A stretch of DNA of 64,000 bases from Proteromonas lacertae (taxonomy: Eukaryota > Sar > Bigyra > Opalinata > Proteromonadidae): positions 248,001-312,000 of the forward strand of contig NGBS01000872.1 of assembly GCA_002245135.1 (NCBI GenBank), in the 5' to 3' direction. Below, piece after piece: positions 12,239-23,722 of this stretch (position 1 is its first letter; every line of letters starts with the position of its first letter). The notes beneath the pieces were generated by a model, which did no database searches, was not told where the DNA came from, and saw only the letters and a list, made by a program, of their open reading frames with translations. The translations under genes were made by a program, and so were the position numbers.

Positions 12239-13073
12239 TGTCAGATAGAACAGTAGATTCTGTGCAAATGACAGAAGTCTCACTACTCTGTGAAATTACA
12301 TACACAATTCCAGGTGGTATTATTTGCTTTTTATTTTTAGGATTACATACAATCAATAAAATACTAAAATCAATGAATGAAGTAATATTTTAATATTATT
12401 TTTGTAGTTATGTGATGAATATGATTTAGATAGTTATAAAGATGAATATACTACTAAAATATCGGAACCATATAGATGTTCAACATCAATTTTCCCTTCA
12501 GAATGGTTTATATGTATTGATTAAACTATAATCAAAAATAGTACTTCAAAGATTCCAAAGTCATATCCTAGAAAATAAAAAATATGATAAATCAGCGCCA
12601 GAAGATCCATTTGATGATGATATATACCGTATAAATTATCAATAGTATTAATTCTTAGTTAAATTTTTATCTAAAGAAGCAAGTTTCCATCTTTTTTCTC
12701 ATTCTACAGACGGTTATTATTTACCTATTGAATGGGAAGGCGGACCATTGTTCGATAGTACAAATAGTCTAATAGGTGGTTGGGTTGGTTCAACACAGCA
12801 GTTATTAACAGAATTAATAAATTTATCTCCTTATTTGGATATAACAATGTCACCAATAGATAAGAAAGGTTTAGTTCCAAGAGCTAATGGTTTTGATATT
12901 AATAAAAAAGTATAATCATTTAATGTTATATGTTTAGTGTGTAAAAATGCTAGATAATATTGATATTAATAAAGATCCATTAGGAAAGGAAAAGAAAGTA
13001 TGGTTTGTGCTTATATGAACATTGTTTGAAAAGTATTGATTATAAATCTGCTGTTGTTTTAAGAAGTGTTTAA
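12239..13073 (+). CDS. Uncharacterised protein, about 240 residues, with a frame break near its 3' end
   Basis: Unrecognised family. Six exons can be joined across introns of about 26-30 nt from ATG 12239. The readable product includes SIFPSEWFILLQRF, SFHLFSHSTDGYYLPIEW, LIGGWVGSTQQLLTEL and a C-terminal WFVL...EHCLKSIDYKSAVV. The layout (histidine/YLP segment, LGSS-like turn with an LL.EL helix, then an aromatic helix ending in AVV) recalls small uncharacterised proteins I have seen in bacteria, but I cannot name a domain. At about 13008-13018 the frame changes by +1 (zero frame meets TGA at 13016) while the downstream frame is clearly coding to TAA 13071-13073. Whether this is a sequence error or a real disruption cannot be told here. 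Confidence 0.55.
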
Positions 13074-13230
13074 ATTAATTTCATTATTTATTTTGTAATC
13101 GATGTATTTGTGATGGAAAATCCATACTGGTTAAACATATTCGGAGAATTGCATTGTGTGACAGTGTAAATGTAATTTATTTTGTTTTTTAATTTTCTCT
13201 GTTATAAGCCTTTATGATAATAATATAAGT

Positions 13231-14028
13231 ATGTCTACTTTTAAAAATATAAATAAAGAAACTATACCAACGAAAATTGTTACTGCAGATGGAACTGTTC
13301 TTAATTTAAAGCGACAGAAGAAAAACAAACCATCAAAGTTGAAAACAGAAATATTAGAGAGTAAAATAATTAAACCATTAGAAATAACTACAATTTCTGA
13401 AAAATATAGAGTATTTTTCTTTAGTTTCTATGATTATTAGACTGAAAATATTCCTTTAGAAGATGCATTAACTCCTTTATTAGATAAATTAAGTGTATGG
13501 CAGAAAAGAATAAACAATCTTCCTCCAGAAAAAAGAAATGGAAAGAAAAGATATGTTATTGTATATATTTTAGTATAATCATACGATTAGGGGTTTAAAG
13601 AATGTGAAAAATGGATAAAAAGAATGAAAGTTCGTGTTTTTATTCTAGCTTGTGATATAAACTATACAAACACTAATACAAAAGAAAGTCCAGACTATTT
13701 GGTTAATAGAATAATACAATCAGTAGAAGAACAAAAGATTATATTTATATATGGAATAACTAGAAGGGAACTATCAAATTCAATAGGTTTATTTAAAAGA
13801 ATAAGCTGTATTGGGATATTAGATCCATCAGGAATATTACCAGAATTACAACAAATGCCAATCCATTATCCTTCACCAATAATATCATATTCATCTTCTT
13901 CTATTCCACCTCCTCCTTTAGATACATCTACAATTATCCAGGCTATTCCAAATGAAGAAGATTTAAAAGAAAAAATAGAAAATAAACCTCTCAATTTAAA
14001 TGCTAAAGAATTTCATCCAATATTATAA
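13231..14028 (+). CDS. SECIS-binding protein 2-like L7Ae domain protein
   Basis: RNA-binding protein of about 245 residues, three exons joined across two introns of about 30 nt. The C-terminal half is an L7Ae/kink-turn domain: KKRYVIGFKECEKWIKRMKV, an IILACDI-like strand, a RIIQSVEEQKIIFIYGITRREL helix-strand and SCIGILDPSG. The KRYV(I/L)G start followed by an E-rich helix is characteristic of SBP2 (SECISBP2), which recruits ribosomes to SECIS elements for selenocysteine insertion. Residues 1-90 are basic and would correspond to the region upstream of the L7Ae fold in SBP2. A generic L7Ae-family ribosomal or snoRNP role is less likely because of the KRYVxG signature and length. If correct, the organism should encode selenoproteins and SECIS elements; none was identified in this window. 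Confidence 0.6.
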
Positions 14029-14097
14029 TTAGTTTTGTGTGTCTTTTTAATCTCATAAAAATAAAATGAAAATATAAGTTTTCATTATGAAAAGAAT

Positions 14098-17000
14098 TTA
14101 GAATTTATAGTTTTTCAATAATTCAGAATCTCTCTTTATACGATTTACACGTGTTGTAATCTATTTTATATTATAAATAAATATAAATTATATACAGCTT
14201 CTCTTGAGTTTGTTAAAGTACGTGTATAACCAGATATATCTTTCGTTCCAAAGAATTCATCAAATTCTTTTAAGATATCTAAGGTCTTCCATGACTATTA
14301 AACAATATATAAAACAATCATTATTAATACTCCAGTAATAATATCAATTAATGATGGTAACATTTGTGTTCCTGTTTTTACACAATCAATAAGTGTATCA
14401 TAATGCGCTTTGAAGTAATTCCATGCTGGATAACCACCCTATTCATATAAAAATATAACAATAGATTAATACATATTTTGTACGAGCTATAACAAAGCAA
14501 TAGATCAAATCTTGAATTCTAACTTCACCATTCAAACTCATTTCTAATACTTGGTTAATTAATTTCTCATGTTTTAAAGCTGAAAAAGCACCAAGTACTC
14601 TTAACTTTTCTTCTTGAGCTGATGTTTTAACGAAATAGGCTTTCAATTGATTGTAATTTTCAGTTGCTTCTTTCTCATCTTTTGAACCAACAAATGCTCT
14701 GAAACAAATACCTCTTAAAGAAGGTGACAATTCATTTGCTTCTGGATCTTGAATATAAGCTCTGCATCTTTTAACTGCTTCATCAATAATTTCTTTATCT
14801 TCACTCTTAATCAATAATGAGATTACATCAGCTCTATATGATTCAACATTCTCTTTTTCACCTTCTTTTTTATCCCAACCTAATCTATCGAAATGAGGAC
14901 GATATAATCTATGTAAATATTGTAAATATTTAGGATAGAAGTCTTCATCTTCATATAAGAAACATAACTATTAAAATATAAATAACAATTATAATTATAA
15001 TTAGTATACACCACCCAAGCTTGAAGATATTTCATCAATAACTCCTTCATTATCTTCATTAACAAAACTATTAACATTATAATGAATTAATTATTTATAT
15101 ACTGACTAACAAAATCAAGTGCTGTTGTTATTTCCAAATCACCACTTCCACTTAATGCAAATACATCACTAATCAAACCAATTCTATCTAAACTTGGAAT
15201 TACTTTCTTTTCACATAATTCTCCTAACTCCATTCCACCATTTAGCTGGATAATTGATTCTACAGAATGTTGATTGATCAGTATTAAGTTTCACAACACC
15301 TAATTTCTTGATTCTGTTTAACTCTTTCATAAAAGCATCAGATTGAGATGGATTTTGTTCATTTAAGAATGGTAATTCAACAACTTCTGTTGTATTATCA
15401 CTTTTATAGATTGTTGCTCTTAATGGGATATTCCATGCAACTCTATTTAAAAAAATAATAATATTGAATATTATAAATACTTTTCAGCTTCTTCATTTCT
15501 TTGTCTCAAGAATCTTCTTTGATTGCATTTATATTCACTAGCTTCTTCAGTAATTGTCACTAATGGAAATCCTGTTTGAGTAATGAATTTATTCATAAAC
15601 TCAGTTACTGGTTTTCCAGAACCTTCTTCTAATGCTTTCCATAAATCATCAGTTTCAGCATTCTTATAAGCAAATCTGTTCAAATATAAATTAATACCTT
15701 TCTGGAATGATTCTCTTCCTAAATAACAGAAAAGCATTCTTAAAACAGATGAACCTTTTGAGTATGAAATACTATCAAATATTTCATCAATTTCTTCTGG
15801 GCTTACTACAGGTACTTGAACTGGATGAGATGATAATAATGAATCTAAACCTTTAGCATATGATTGATCATCAGTAGCAAAATCATTCCAATGTTCCCAT
15901 TCTGGGAATAACTCTGAAACGCAAAATGTTTCCATAAAAGTGGCAAATCCTTCATTCAACCATAAATGAGTCCACCATTTCATTGTTACTAAATCACCAA
16001 ACCACTAACATAATATAATAGTAATAATTAAACATATATCATATATAAATACTTGATGAGCTAATTCATGAGATACAGTTGTAGCAACTCTCTTCTTTCT
16101 TGCAACACTTGCATTATTTGGATCAACCATAATATCAACAACTCTGAATGTAATACATCCCCAATTTTCCATTGCACCAGCAGCAAAATCAGGAATTGCT
16201 AATAAATCAGCTTTTGGTAATGGATATTTAATTCCATAGAAATCATCATAGAATTGAAGTGCTTTAATTCCAACTTCTGTTGCGAATTTACCTTGTTCAG
16301 CACATCCAACTGATGTATAAGTAGTAACTTGAACTCCATTCTTTGTATAACCTGTGATTGAATCAAATTCACCAACTACAAGTGCTACAAGATAAGTTGA
16401 CATGATTGGTGTAACAGCAAATTTCACATATTTATGATTTTCATCAATTGTTCGTGTTTCAATAATATTCATATTTGAAATTGTATTATACTTCTTTTCA
16501 GTAATAACTGCTAATTGGAATGTTGCTTTAAGAGTTGGTTCATCCCAACAAGGGAATGCACGTCTTGCATCAGTTGCTTCAAATTGAGTAGTTGCCATAT
16601 ATCTATCTTCACCATTTACTGTGTATTTACTTCTGTAAAAACCAGCTAACTTGTCATTTAAAATGCCGTTAAAAACTAATTTAATAGAAGCTTCACCTTT
16701 TGTTAACTTATCATTCAACTGCTAAACGACAAGTCTCATCTTTTAAATCAAATCGACATTCTACTTTATATAACATATACATGTATAAATACGATTTTAA
16801 CTTCAATTGTTTTACCGTTTTGAGTAATTTCTACTTTCTATAACAATGTTAAACAATAAAAATACTTCAATTCCAAGTTCGGTTGCATGAAAGATTATGA
16901 AATCACTTGTTTCATTCACATCAAGAGTGGTTAATACAGAGCCATGAAAAGTAAATCTTTTCAAATCAATATTGTCGTACTCAATATCATAACTACATGA

Positions 17001-17360
17001 AATGCATGAAAAATAAATACTGATGTGGAATAACATTTCTCGGCAATAATACTGATGGTTGATCTTGAGACATTTCTTTAGAATATTTCGAAAAAGCTCG
17101 GCTTGAATGAATATTCTTCCTAAAATCTCATGAATAAATGAATACAATTGATTATTCTTGTTGTATATTGCAAATATACTTGATGTTGCATATGACAGCA
17201 TTCTGATTGGTAAATTTCTTTTAATCATTTTTTGATATATCAATGAATTGCTTTTAATTTCCTTATTTCTTGTTATATTTGAATAAAATTTACCACTTTT
17301 TAATGTTTGTTTGTTTTTTAAGCATGACAAACCTTTCGTTAAGCTAGTTTTTATAAACAT
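14098..17360 (-). CDS. M1-family zinc aminopeptidase (puromycin-sensitive type) with N-terminal leader
   Basis: Broad-specificity metallo-aminopeptidase. From N to C: a basic, serine-rich leader of about 90 residues resembling a mitochondrial presequence, then LLPRNVIPHHYDIEYD, the TTQFEATDARRAFPCWDEP block, the GAMENWG substrate motif, the HELAHQ-intron-WFGDLVTMKWW zinc site with downstream NEGFA, YSKGSSVLRML and the ERAP-like C-terminal helical domain ending in KNYKF (TAA 14098-14100). About ten small introns were placed, several by conserved motifs. Two problem spots exist. Around 16725-16790 the frame and splicing are ambiguous: a 71-nt intron bypasses a segment that looks coding in another frame. 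Near 15213-15250 the frame moves by +1 between FCRINYPA and PSLDRIGL. Active-site residues are intact. The leader implies organelle targeting, which is inference. Confidence 0.85.
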
Positions 17361-17702
17361 TAAACTTCTCACAAAAATACACGTAACAAATAATAAAAAA
17401 GATGTTAAATCATTTCATTGTATATGATTATAATTAACTAACATTTAGTGTATAAAATATATTCTGCTTGCAGTTAATTGGAAGATTTATACCTCTTTAT
17501 TTTACACAACTAATTTCTTATAATATTATATTATAACTTACATAGTTAACTTTAAATAATTTCAAATAATTTCTCTAAAGTTATAATTGATTAATCCAAG
17601 TATTATTGTAAATATTAAATTCTGATTTATCAATATTTTTCTTTTACCAACAATACAACACAATAAATAAATAAATTATAGATAAAAAAAATGAAAAAAA
17701 GA
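17361..17702. other. Intergenic gap, M1 aminopeptidase to CDC6-like
   Basis: 342 bp of very AT-rich sequence between the M1 aminopeptidase start codon and the CDC6 stop codon. I see no open frame, repeat or RNA gene. It presumably holds the aminopeptidase promoter and the CDC6 3' end. Confidence 0.6.
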
Positions 17703-18959
17703 TTAAAACCTTAAGCTAGATACATATTCATTAGTCTCTTTTATTCTATTCACTTCATCTTGTGTTAAATTCAATGTAACACACTGTTCTTGCTTTTTAT
17801 TCACTCTATTTAATGTTATTGAGATTAATCCATATGATTCTAAACCTTCTAAAATACTTTTGACAATAGATTTAGTATCACCATCCTTTAAAACAGTTCC
17901 AAATACTGATTTCATGTTAATAACCTCTTTTGTTATTTCTGTAAATGTTATTCTTTTCTTTGATTTAAAAAACAATTTTGCAATTATCATTAACATTATC
18001 ATCCCATCTTTTGGGATTTTTGAATATTTATCTGTTACAGTTTCAGGTTTTGTGACTTTATACATATCACCAAATCTAATAAACGGTTCATCTTTCTTTT
18101 CTATTAACTCTGGTGTAACTGTTATATTCGATAAACAACAATAACAATAATCTAATGCTTTTCTTATATCTCCACCAGAATTTGCTACTGATTTTGCACA
18201 ACATTTTAACGCTTCATCATTAAATAACAACTTATCACTTTCAATACTATTACATCTGTTTTTCAATATTTCATATATTTGATGTTCTGTATATGCATTG
18301 AAAATTATTGTCTTTATTTTATTAAAATCTATGAATAATAAGATATATAAAATATATACAGAAATCAAGTGTTAATTCAGTTGGAAGAGTGTTACACAAT
18401 CCTATTATTATATAATTTGATTTCGTATCATATGTGGAGTTCAACAGTTTTGTTTCAATCTTCTTTGGCAATTTATCAAACTCTTCAATGATATATATTG
18501 TGAATTTTTTGTATTGTTTTGGTGTCTTAATTTCTGATTTGATTGTTCCACATATTCTCTTTATATCAATGGATGTATCATTGTTCCATATATCACATAA
18601 CTTGTTAACTAACGAAGATTTCCCAGTTCCTGGTGAACCATGTAATATCATACAACCTCCTTGCATTGAGTTTTTATGATCTTGAACAAATTCTTTTAAA
18701 GTCTATAATTGAATAAATACAACTGAATTCATACTATTTCTTCATTTTCACGACAAACTACCTGAGATGCATTCGAACTCTTGTTAAACACTTCCATCCA
18801 CTCATTAGGAATTTTAGAATCTGCATATATTACACTTTTATTTTTATTGATTTTCAATTTCTTAGTACGAGTTATGAAATCAGTTATATAGGTAGCTATT
18901 GATGATTAGTATTAAATGAAAATACTTGTTTCACAAAAAGCTCTCTTCTTCGGTGGCAT
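17703..18959 (-). CDS. CDC6: CDC6/ORC1-like AAA+ ATPase
   Basis: Replication-licensing ATPase of about 370 residues. The N-terminus is MPPKKRAF followed by basic residues (possible nuclear signal). The AAA+ core has Walker A GSPGTGKSS, Walker B-like IYIIEEFDKL, sensor-1 region IIIGLCNTLP and an F(N)AYTEHQIYEIL sensor-2/lid entry, then SGGDIRKALDYC. The C-terminal winged helix includes FTEITKEVINM and LEGLESYGLI. The missing N-terminal BAH domain and short length favour CDC6 over ORC1. Introns of about 29-32 nt lie after the first dozen residues, before TLKEFVQDH, and after LDF; all keep frame. An E2F-like element lies 20-30 bp upstream of the start codon. Archaeal-style single ORC/CDC6 proteins are the alternative, since early-branching protists can have reduced ORC sets. 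Confidence 0.75.
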
Positions 18960-18978
18960 TTCGTAATACAAAAAAAAA

Positions 18979-18989
18979 GCGCGCCAAAA
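18979..18989 (-). promoter_or_regulatory. E2F/DP-like site upstream of the CDC6-like gene
   Basis: Read on the minus strand the element is TTTTGGCGCGC, matching the E2F consensus TTTSGCGC. It sits 20-30 bp upstream of the CDC6 ATG. A run of six G/C bases is rare in this AT-rich intergenic DNA. CDC6 is a classic E2F target in animals and plants; regulation here is inferred only from motif and position. Confidence 0.5.
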
Positions 18990-19027
18990 TGTAATGTGAC
19001 AGTTTGCATTTGTTTATCAGAAGATCC

Positions 19028-19228
19028 ATGAAGAAAATAATAAATGCAATGATATTTTTATTTTGTTTCTTCGATATATCTATCTCCTGTGATAGAAAAT
19101 ATTCAATGAAAGTGAGTAATTTATATGTTATGTCAGATTAGTATATTTACAACCAAAATAACAAATTAAAACGAATTATTACTATCAAAATGAAAAAGAT
19201 AACAACTTATCTACGACTGCATAAATAA
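19028..19228 (+). CDS. Possible small secreted or membrane peptide, overlapping the 3' end of glutamine synthetase
   Basis: ATG at 19028 opens MKKIINAMIFLFCFFDISIS, a good signal peptide or short membrane segment, followed by CDRKYSMK. A GTGAGT...ATTAG intron of 30 nt (about 19112-19141) then joins in phase to a lysine-rich second exon ending at TAA 19226-19228. The product would be about 56 residues. The last 18 bp overlap the glutamine synthetase coding region on the other strand. Evidence is only an open frame with a plausible splice and a hydrophobic leader, so it could be chance. Confidence 0.3.
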
Positions 19229-21462
19229 CATCTCATAATAACTAGATAAAGGCCAATCTTTTGCATCAATCATAGTTTCAAGTATATCGACATCCTCTCT
19301 TAAGTCAGCCATGCATGGTAATATATCCCCAAGAATACGTCTACCTAATTTAAGTGGATCGTCTTTCTTATGAAGGGAATAGTCGTTTATTATTTTCTGT
19401 AACTTCATTTCTTTTCCTTCAATGTTGTTAACTATCTGACCATAGGTTTTATAGAAATTACCACAATTATCACCAAAACTAATTCCAGTCTTATAAAAAG
19501 AATTAGTCTTGTATGCAGTTGGTAATATATATTTTCTTGTCAAATAACTAGCACATTTAGCTTCCAATAGTTGTTTCTTTACATATTCATCAGCTAAAAT
19601 TGATTGTCTAGATTCCAATTCCTTCTGACTCATTACATTTAACGATTTAAACAACTCAATATTCTTCTTTGAAGTAAATTGAGGTAATGAATCAGGAGTA
19701 GTCTCATAGTTAGGTAATCCTCTCTTAATAGCTTCATTCTTCCATGCAGCTGAATAATTATTACCATTAAATACAACTCTCTTATGTTTATTATATATTT
19801 CCTTTACTACATTATGTATTGCTTCAGGAACTGACATTTTTCCTAATCTCTTCTGGACTTCATCACCTAAAAACTTCATTGAATCAGCCATCATGGTTGT
19901 TAACATCAAATTTGATCTTGCTGGTGGTTGACTGGATCCAACAGCTCTAAATTCGAACTTGTTACCAGTATAAGCGAATGGTGAAGTTCTATTTCTATCA
20001 GCTGTATCTCTCTTAATCATTGGTAATGATTTAACACCTAAATCAAGATTAAGTTTCAATTCTGATGGATTTGAATTACCAGTTACATATTTTTCTAACG
20101 CATATTGTAAATCTTGACCTATAAACATTGACATAATAGCAGGTGGAGCTTCATTTGCACCTAATCGATGATCATTACTTGCACCAGTTACACATAATCT
20201 CAATAAATCAGCATGTAAATCAACAGCTCTTATTGCACCAGCTAAAAATAACATAAACTGCATATTTTCTTCAGGATGATCACCTGGATGGAATATTGAT
20301 TTCACTTTATCAGTTCCTAGTGACCAATTATTATGTTTACCTGAACCATTCACTCTAGCAAATGGTTTTTCATGGAATAGTGCCTTCATACCATGCTTTT
20401 GTGCTACTTTCTTCAATACTTCCATTAATATTAAGTTCTGATCTCCAGATACTGGTGCTTTATCAAATACACATGCTAATTCATATTGTCCTGGAGCTAC
20501 TTCTCGATGTCTTGTACACATTGGAATTCCAACCTTCCATGCTTCTTCTTCTACTTCATTTAGACAGTTTAATGCTTTTATACTTAAATCACCTAAGTAT
20601 TGATCTTCTAATTCTTGTCCCTTGGGTGGAGCAGCTCCGAATAATGTTCTTCCACATATTTTTAAATCAGGTCTTTGATCATAATATTTTCTATCTATCA
20701 AAAAGAACTCCTGTTCTGGACCACTATCTGTAAACACATATTTATGTGAATTATCACCTAATATTCTAAACAAACGTAATGTTTCACGTTCTAATGTCTC
20801 TGTTGCTCTTAAAAATGGTAACTTTTGATCTAATGTTGATCCTTCCCAAGAGAAAAAGACTGAAGGAATGTATAAGGTTGCTGCTTTACCTGTATCCATT
20901 ACAAATGGATGACTACATGGATCCCATACTGTATAACCACGTGCCATATGTGTTTCTCTTAAACCACCGTTTGGAAATGAAGATGCATCTGGTTCACTTT
21001 TTACTAATAATTTACCTGTGAAATTTGAGATTACATCTCCATCCTCTTTTCTACTTAAGAATGAATCGTGCTTCTGTGCGGTTGCTCCTGTTAATGGTTG
21101 AAACCAGTGAGTGTAATGAGTAACTCCTCTGTCCATAGCCCATCTTAGGATTGCAGAAGCAACACTATCTGCAGTTGCATTATCGATTGGATTTTTTGGA
21201 TTATGACGAGCTTCTAATATACGTTCATAACTAATTTAATAAATTGAAGTAAGAATACACATGTGATGGTAGAGTCTGTCTCATTGTTGCATCATTAAAA
21301 CAATTAACACCGAATAAACTATCAATGGAATTGTACTTACTACTGAATCCACTCTTTGTTATCAAACATCCTAATTTTGTTAGCGATGACTTCTAACTCA
21401 ATGTATTTATTTTAATGAAATACGTTTAAACGAAATGTTGATGCTCTTAGACAAGAAAACAT
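19211..21462 (-). CDS. Glutamine synthetase type III with mitochondrial-type leader
   Basis: Makes glutamine from glutamate, ammonia and ATP. The main exon (from about 21210 to TAG 19211-19213) shows GSIII hallmarks: GVTHYTHWFQPLTG, EPDASSFPNGGLR, DPCSHPFVMDTG, EVAPGQYELACVF, NNWSLGT, GASNDHRLGANEAPPAI and the long C-terminal region of type III enzymes. Two introns (about 28 and 31 nt) upstream join SLFGVNCFNDATMRQTLP to a first exon beginning at ATG 21462, MFSCLRASTFRLN. With the second exon (KSSLTKLGCLITKSGFSS) this makes an amphipathic, acid-free leader typical of mitochondrial import. Catalytic metal and ATP residues appear intact. GSIII is patchily distributed in bacteria and protists. 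Organelle location is inferred from the leader only. Confidence 0.85.
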
Positions 21463-21597
21463 GAAAAATGTCGATTAAAAAACTTGTAATTTAACAAGCT
21501 TGAATTCTGATTTGAGCTTTTAAAATGACGCACTGAAACACGGAAATAAAAAACAAAACCAATAAGAAGAAATAACTAAATAACAACTAACTAAACA

Positions 21598-22088
21598 TCA
21601 TTCGCCTATATTATTCAGTATATGACTATAAGAATTCTGAATTACATCAACTTGTCTGTAAGAATAACCATGCCATCGCAGATATGATCCGATTATCACT
21701 AATAACCCATATGCCCCTGGTAAAATTGCTATTTTAATATAGATAAATCACAAATACTAATAAATCCAACTATCATCACAGCGTAATATCTTGCACTATC
21801 TGTAAAAGCACCACCAAATGAAAGAGCCAAACAAACCTTACTATAATATCACTAAATTATACAGATCCAGTGATTGCGAAAACAAGACTAAATATAAATG
21901 CAATTTTTGGGAATTTATGTTGCTTTATATTACCTTGAGCGTTATGTGGCTATTAATAAATAGAGACATCACAAAATACTCGAATATGGTGTATATCGGT
22001 GTGTGAAAATCTTGAAGCTCTTTCACTGTCTTCATGATGCAATAAAGAAGATGGATCATCTTCTCCTAGAATGTGGCGTTCTCATCAT
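21598..22088 (-). CDS. TMEM230/TMEM134-like two-pass membrane protein
   Basis: Small membrane protein of about 120 residues. Four exons join across introns of about 26-31 nt. The cytosolic N-terminus is polar (SLLHHEDSERASRF), followed by two hydrophobic segments (IAFIFSLVFAITGSVCLAL and a second one containing MIVGFITILPGAYGLLVII). The LPGxYxLxxxxxxxRxxGYSYxxV ending is the signature of the TMEM230/TMEM134 family, linked to secretory and recycling vesicles in animals. The start is uncertain: ATG 22088 reads MMRTPHSRRR and then meets TGA, while the DPSSLL frame is +1 to it. Either a one-base error is present or initiation is elsewhere. Divergent from the coiled-coil gene, with 54 bp between start codons. 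Confidence 0.6.
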
Positions 22089-22142
22089 TTTTTATTTTGA
22101 AAAATCCTTCAAGCCTAATCAAACTTATTTTTAAATTCAAAA

Positions 22143-23585
22143 ATGAAATCTGCCAATAACTCTAGCTGGAAGCCTGCCAGTGATTTAAAACACAAAGATA
22201 TATTCTTTTCATCTGACATGACAAAAGGAAATCATAATCCAATTCATAGGTAAGTTATAATCTTGTAATATTCTAATAGATTAAATCCTGCTCCAGTCTC
22301 ATCCATGATCTCAGTAAGAGATGAAAATGGATTAGATCCAACACTTGATTCCATCAGACAAATATGTAAGCACTATGAACAGAAATGTGCTGGTAAATAT
22401 GATAAACAATCTACAGCAGGAAGGTATAGAAATAATAATATTATCAGTGATAGATGTTTATTTCAACTGTCAAGAGAAGTTCAAGCCATACTAGAAGAAT
22501 TAGAAGTTAGATTTCATTTTCAAAAAAGTGTATGGGTTATATTATATGAGTGTATTATTCATAGCAATTAAAACATCTAAATGATGTTGTTAGTGCAATG
22601 GGATAAGTATTATGGTCCAGCAAACTCCAGAAAGTTTAAGTTTTAAATACAAAACAATTCCAATCACACCAAAAGTGTTAAAACAATATATATCTGAATT
22701 AGAAGATAGAAATGCATTATTGGAACAAGAAAGACTTAACAGATTGGAAGAAGAAAAAGAAGAAGTAATGGAAATAGAAAATGCAATTGATATTCATAAT
22801 AGAGTAGCAAGAGATCAATATCATACAGAAATGAAACGAATTAATTTGCAAAAACAAAAAGAAGTTGATGATTTGAGTATTTTATATATTATATAATTAT
22901 TAGATAATAAATATAACAAAGAAATAAAAGAATTAAATGAAAAACATTATGATGAAATTGAAAGAATGAAAGAGCAACATAACAAAGAAATTGAATCTTA
23001 CAAAATTCAAAGTGAAAAGACTGAAAATGATTTAAAAAAAGAGATAGATAGACTTAATAAAGTAATAATAAAGCAGCAAAATGAAATAGAAGAAAAAATG
23101 AAGAAATAAACACATTACATTCAACAATAGAAGAATATACAAAGAAATTAGAAAAACTAACTCAAGAACTAGTTACAATTCAAAATGAAATAACTTTAGT
23201 TGCTAAAAATAAAGATGAAGAATATAAGAAAATAATAGATGAAATGCATCAACAATTTAAGGAAAGAGAGAATGAATTATTGAAACAAATTAATGTAATT
23301 AATGATGAAAAGGATTTATTAAAGTATAATTTGAACCAACTACAAGATATATTGAACCAATTACAATGTCAATATCAAGAAAATCATAGGCAAGAGAGGA
23401 ATTTGATAGATATTTCAGGAGCAGATATTACAGTTGATTTGCCGAAAATTATGGTTAGTAAAGAACTAAGACATAAAATAGACACTCAAAACCCTCCTTA
23501 TAAAAACAAATGGAATAAAAATTGTCTTAATTTAAGGTATTCTCCACAAAAATTAACTCATGGTATTAAAGTTTTTTATAATTAG
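22143..23585 (+). CDS. Coiled-coil protein of unknown function
   Basis: Unrecognised. ATG 22143 opens MKSANNSSWKPASDLKHKD. An intron of about 30 nt follows, then a conserved-looking block (SIRQICKHYEQKC, LSREVQAILEELEVRFHFQK), then a long charged coiled coil rich in E, K, Q and N from about 22612 to 23400, and a globular basic end (VDLPKIMVSKELRHKI to LTHGIKVFYN). Introns lie near 22247, 22530-22595 and 22876-22904. In the A6 run at about 23095 the frame moves by -1 (zero frame meets TAA at 23107), consistent with one missing A. The architecture suggests a cytoskeletal or centriolar/ciliary scaffold, but no domain supports this. Confidence 0.5.
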
Positions 23586-23722
23586 TTGTAAGAATATTTA
23601 TATTGTTTTTTAATACTTTAATGTAAAGAAAAATTACAGTAAAATTGGTTTTCGAAATCATTCGTTTTTTGTTTCGAATAATATTTATTTTTAAAATTTT
23701 TCTTATATAGAAGCAATTAAAG

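Noticed and set aside
20362-20733. Plus-strand ORF of 123 codons
   Set aside because: Antisense shadow of the conserved glutamine synthetase core; hydrophobic, repetitive composition.
21340-21400. Frame break at the N-terminus of glutamine synthetase
   Set aside because: A GTATTTCATT...GTTAG intron to an upstream exon gives an uninterrupted frame and a sensible leader.
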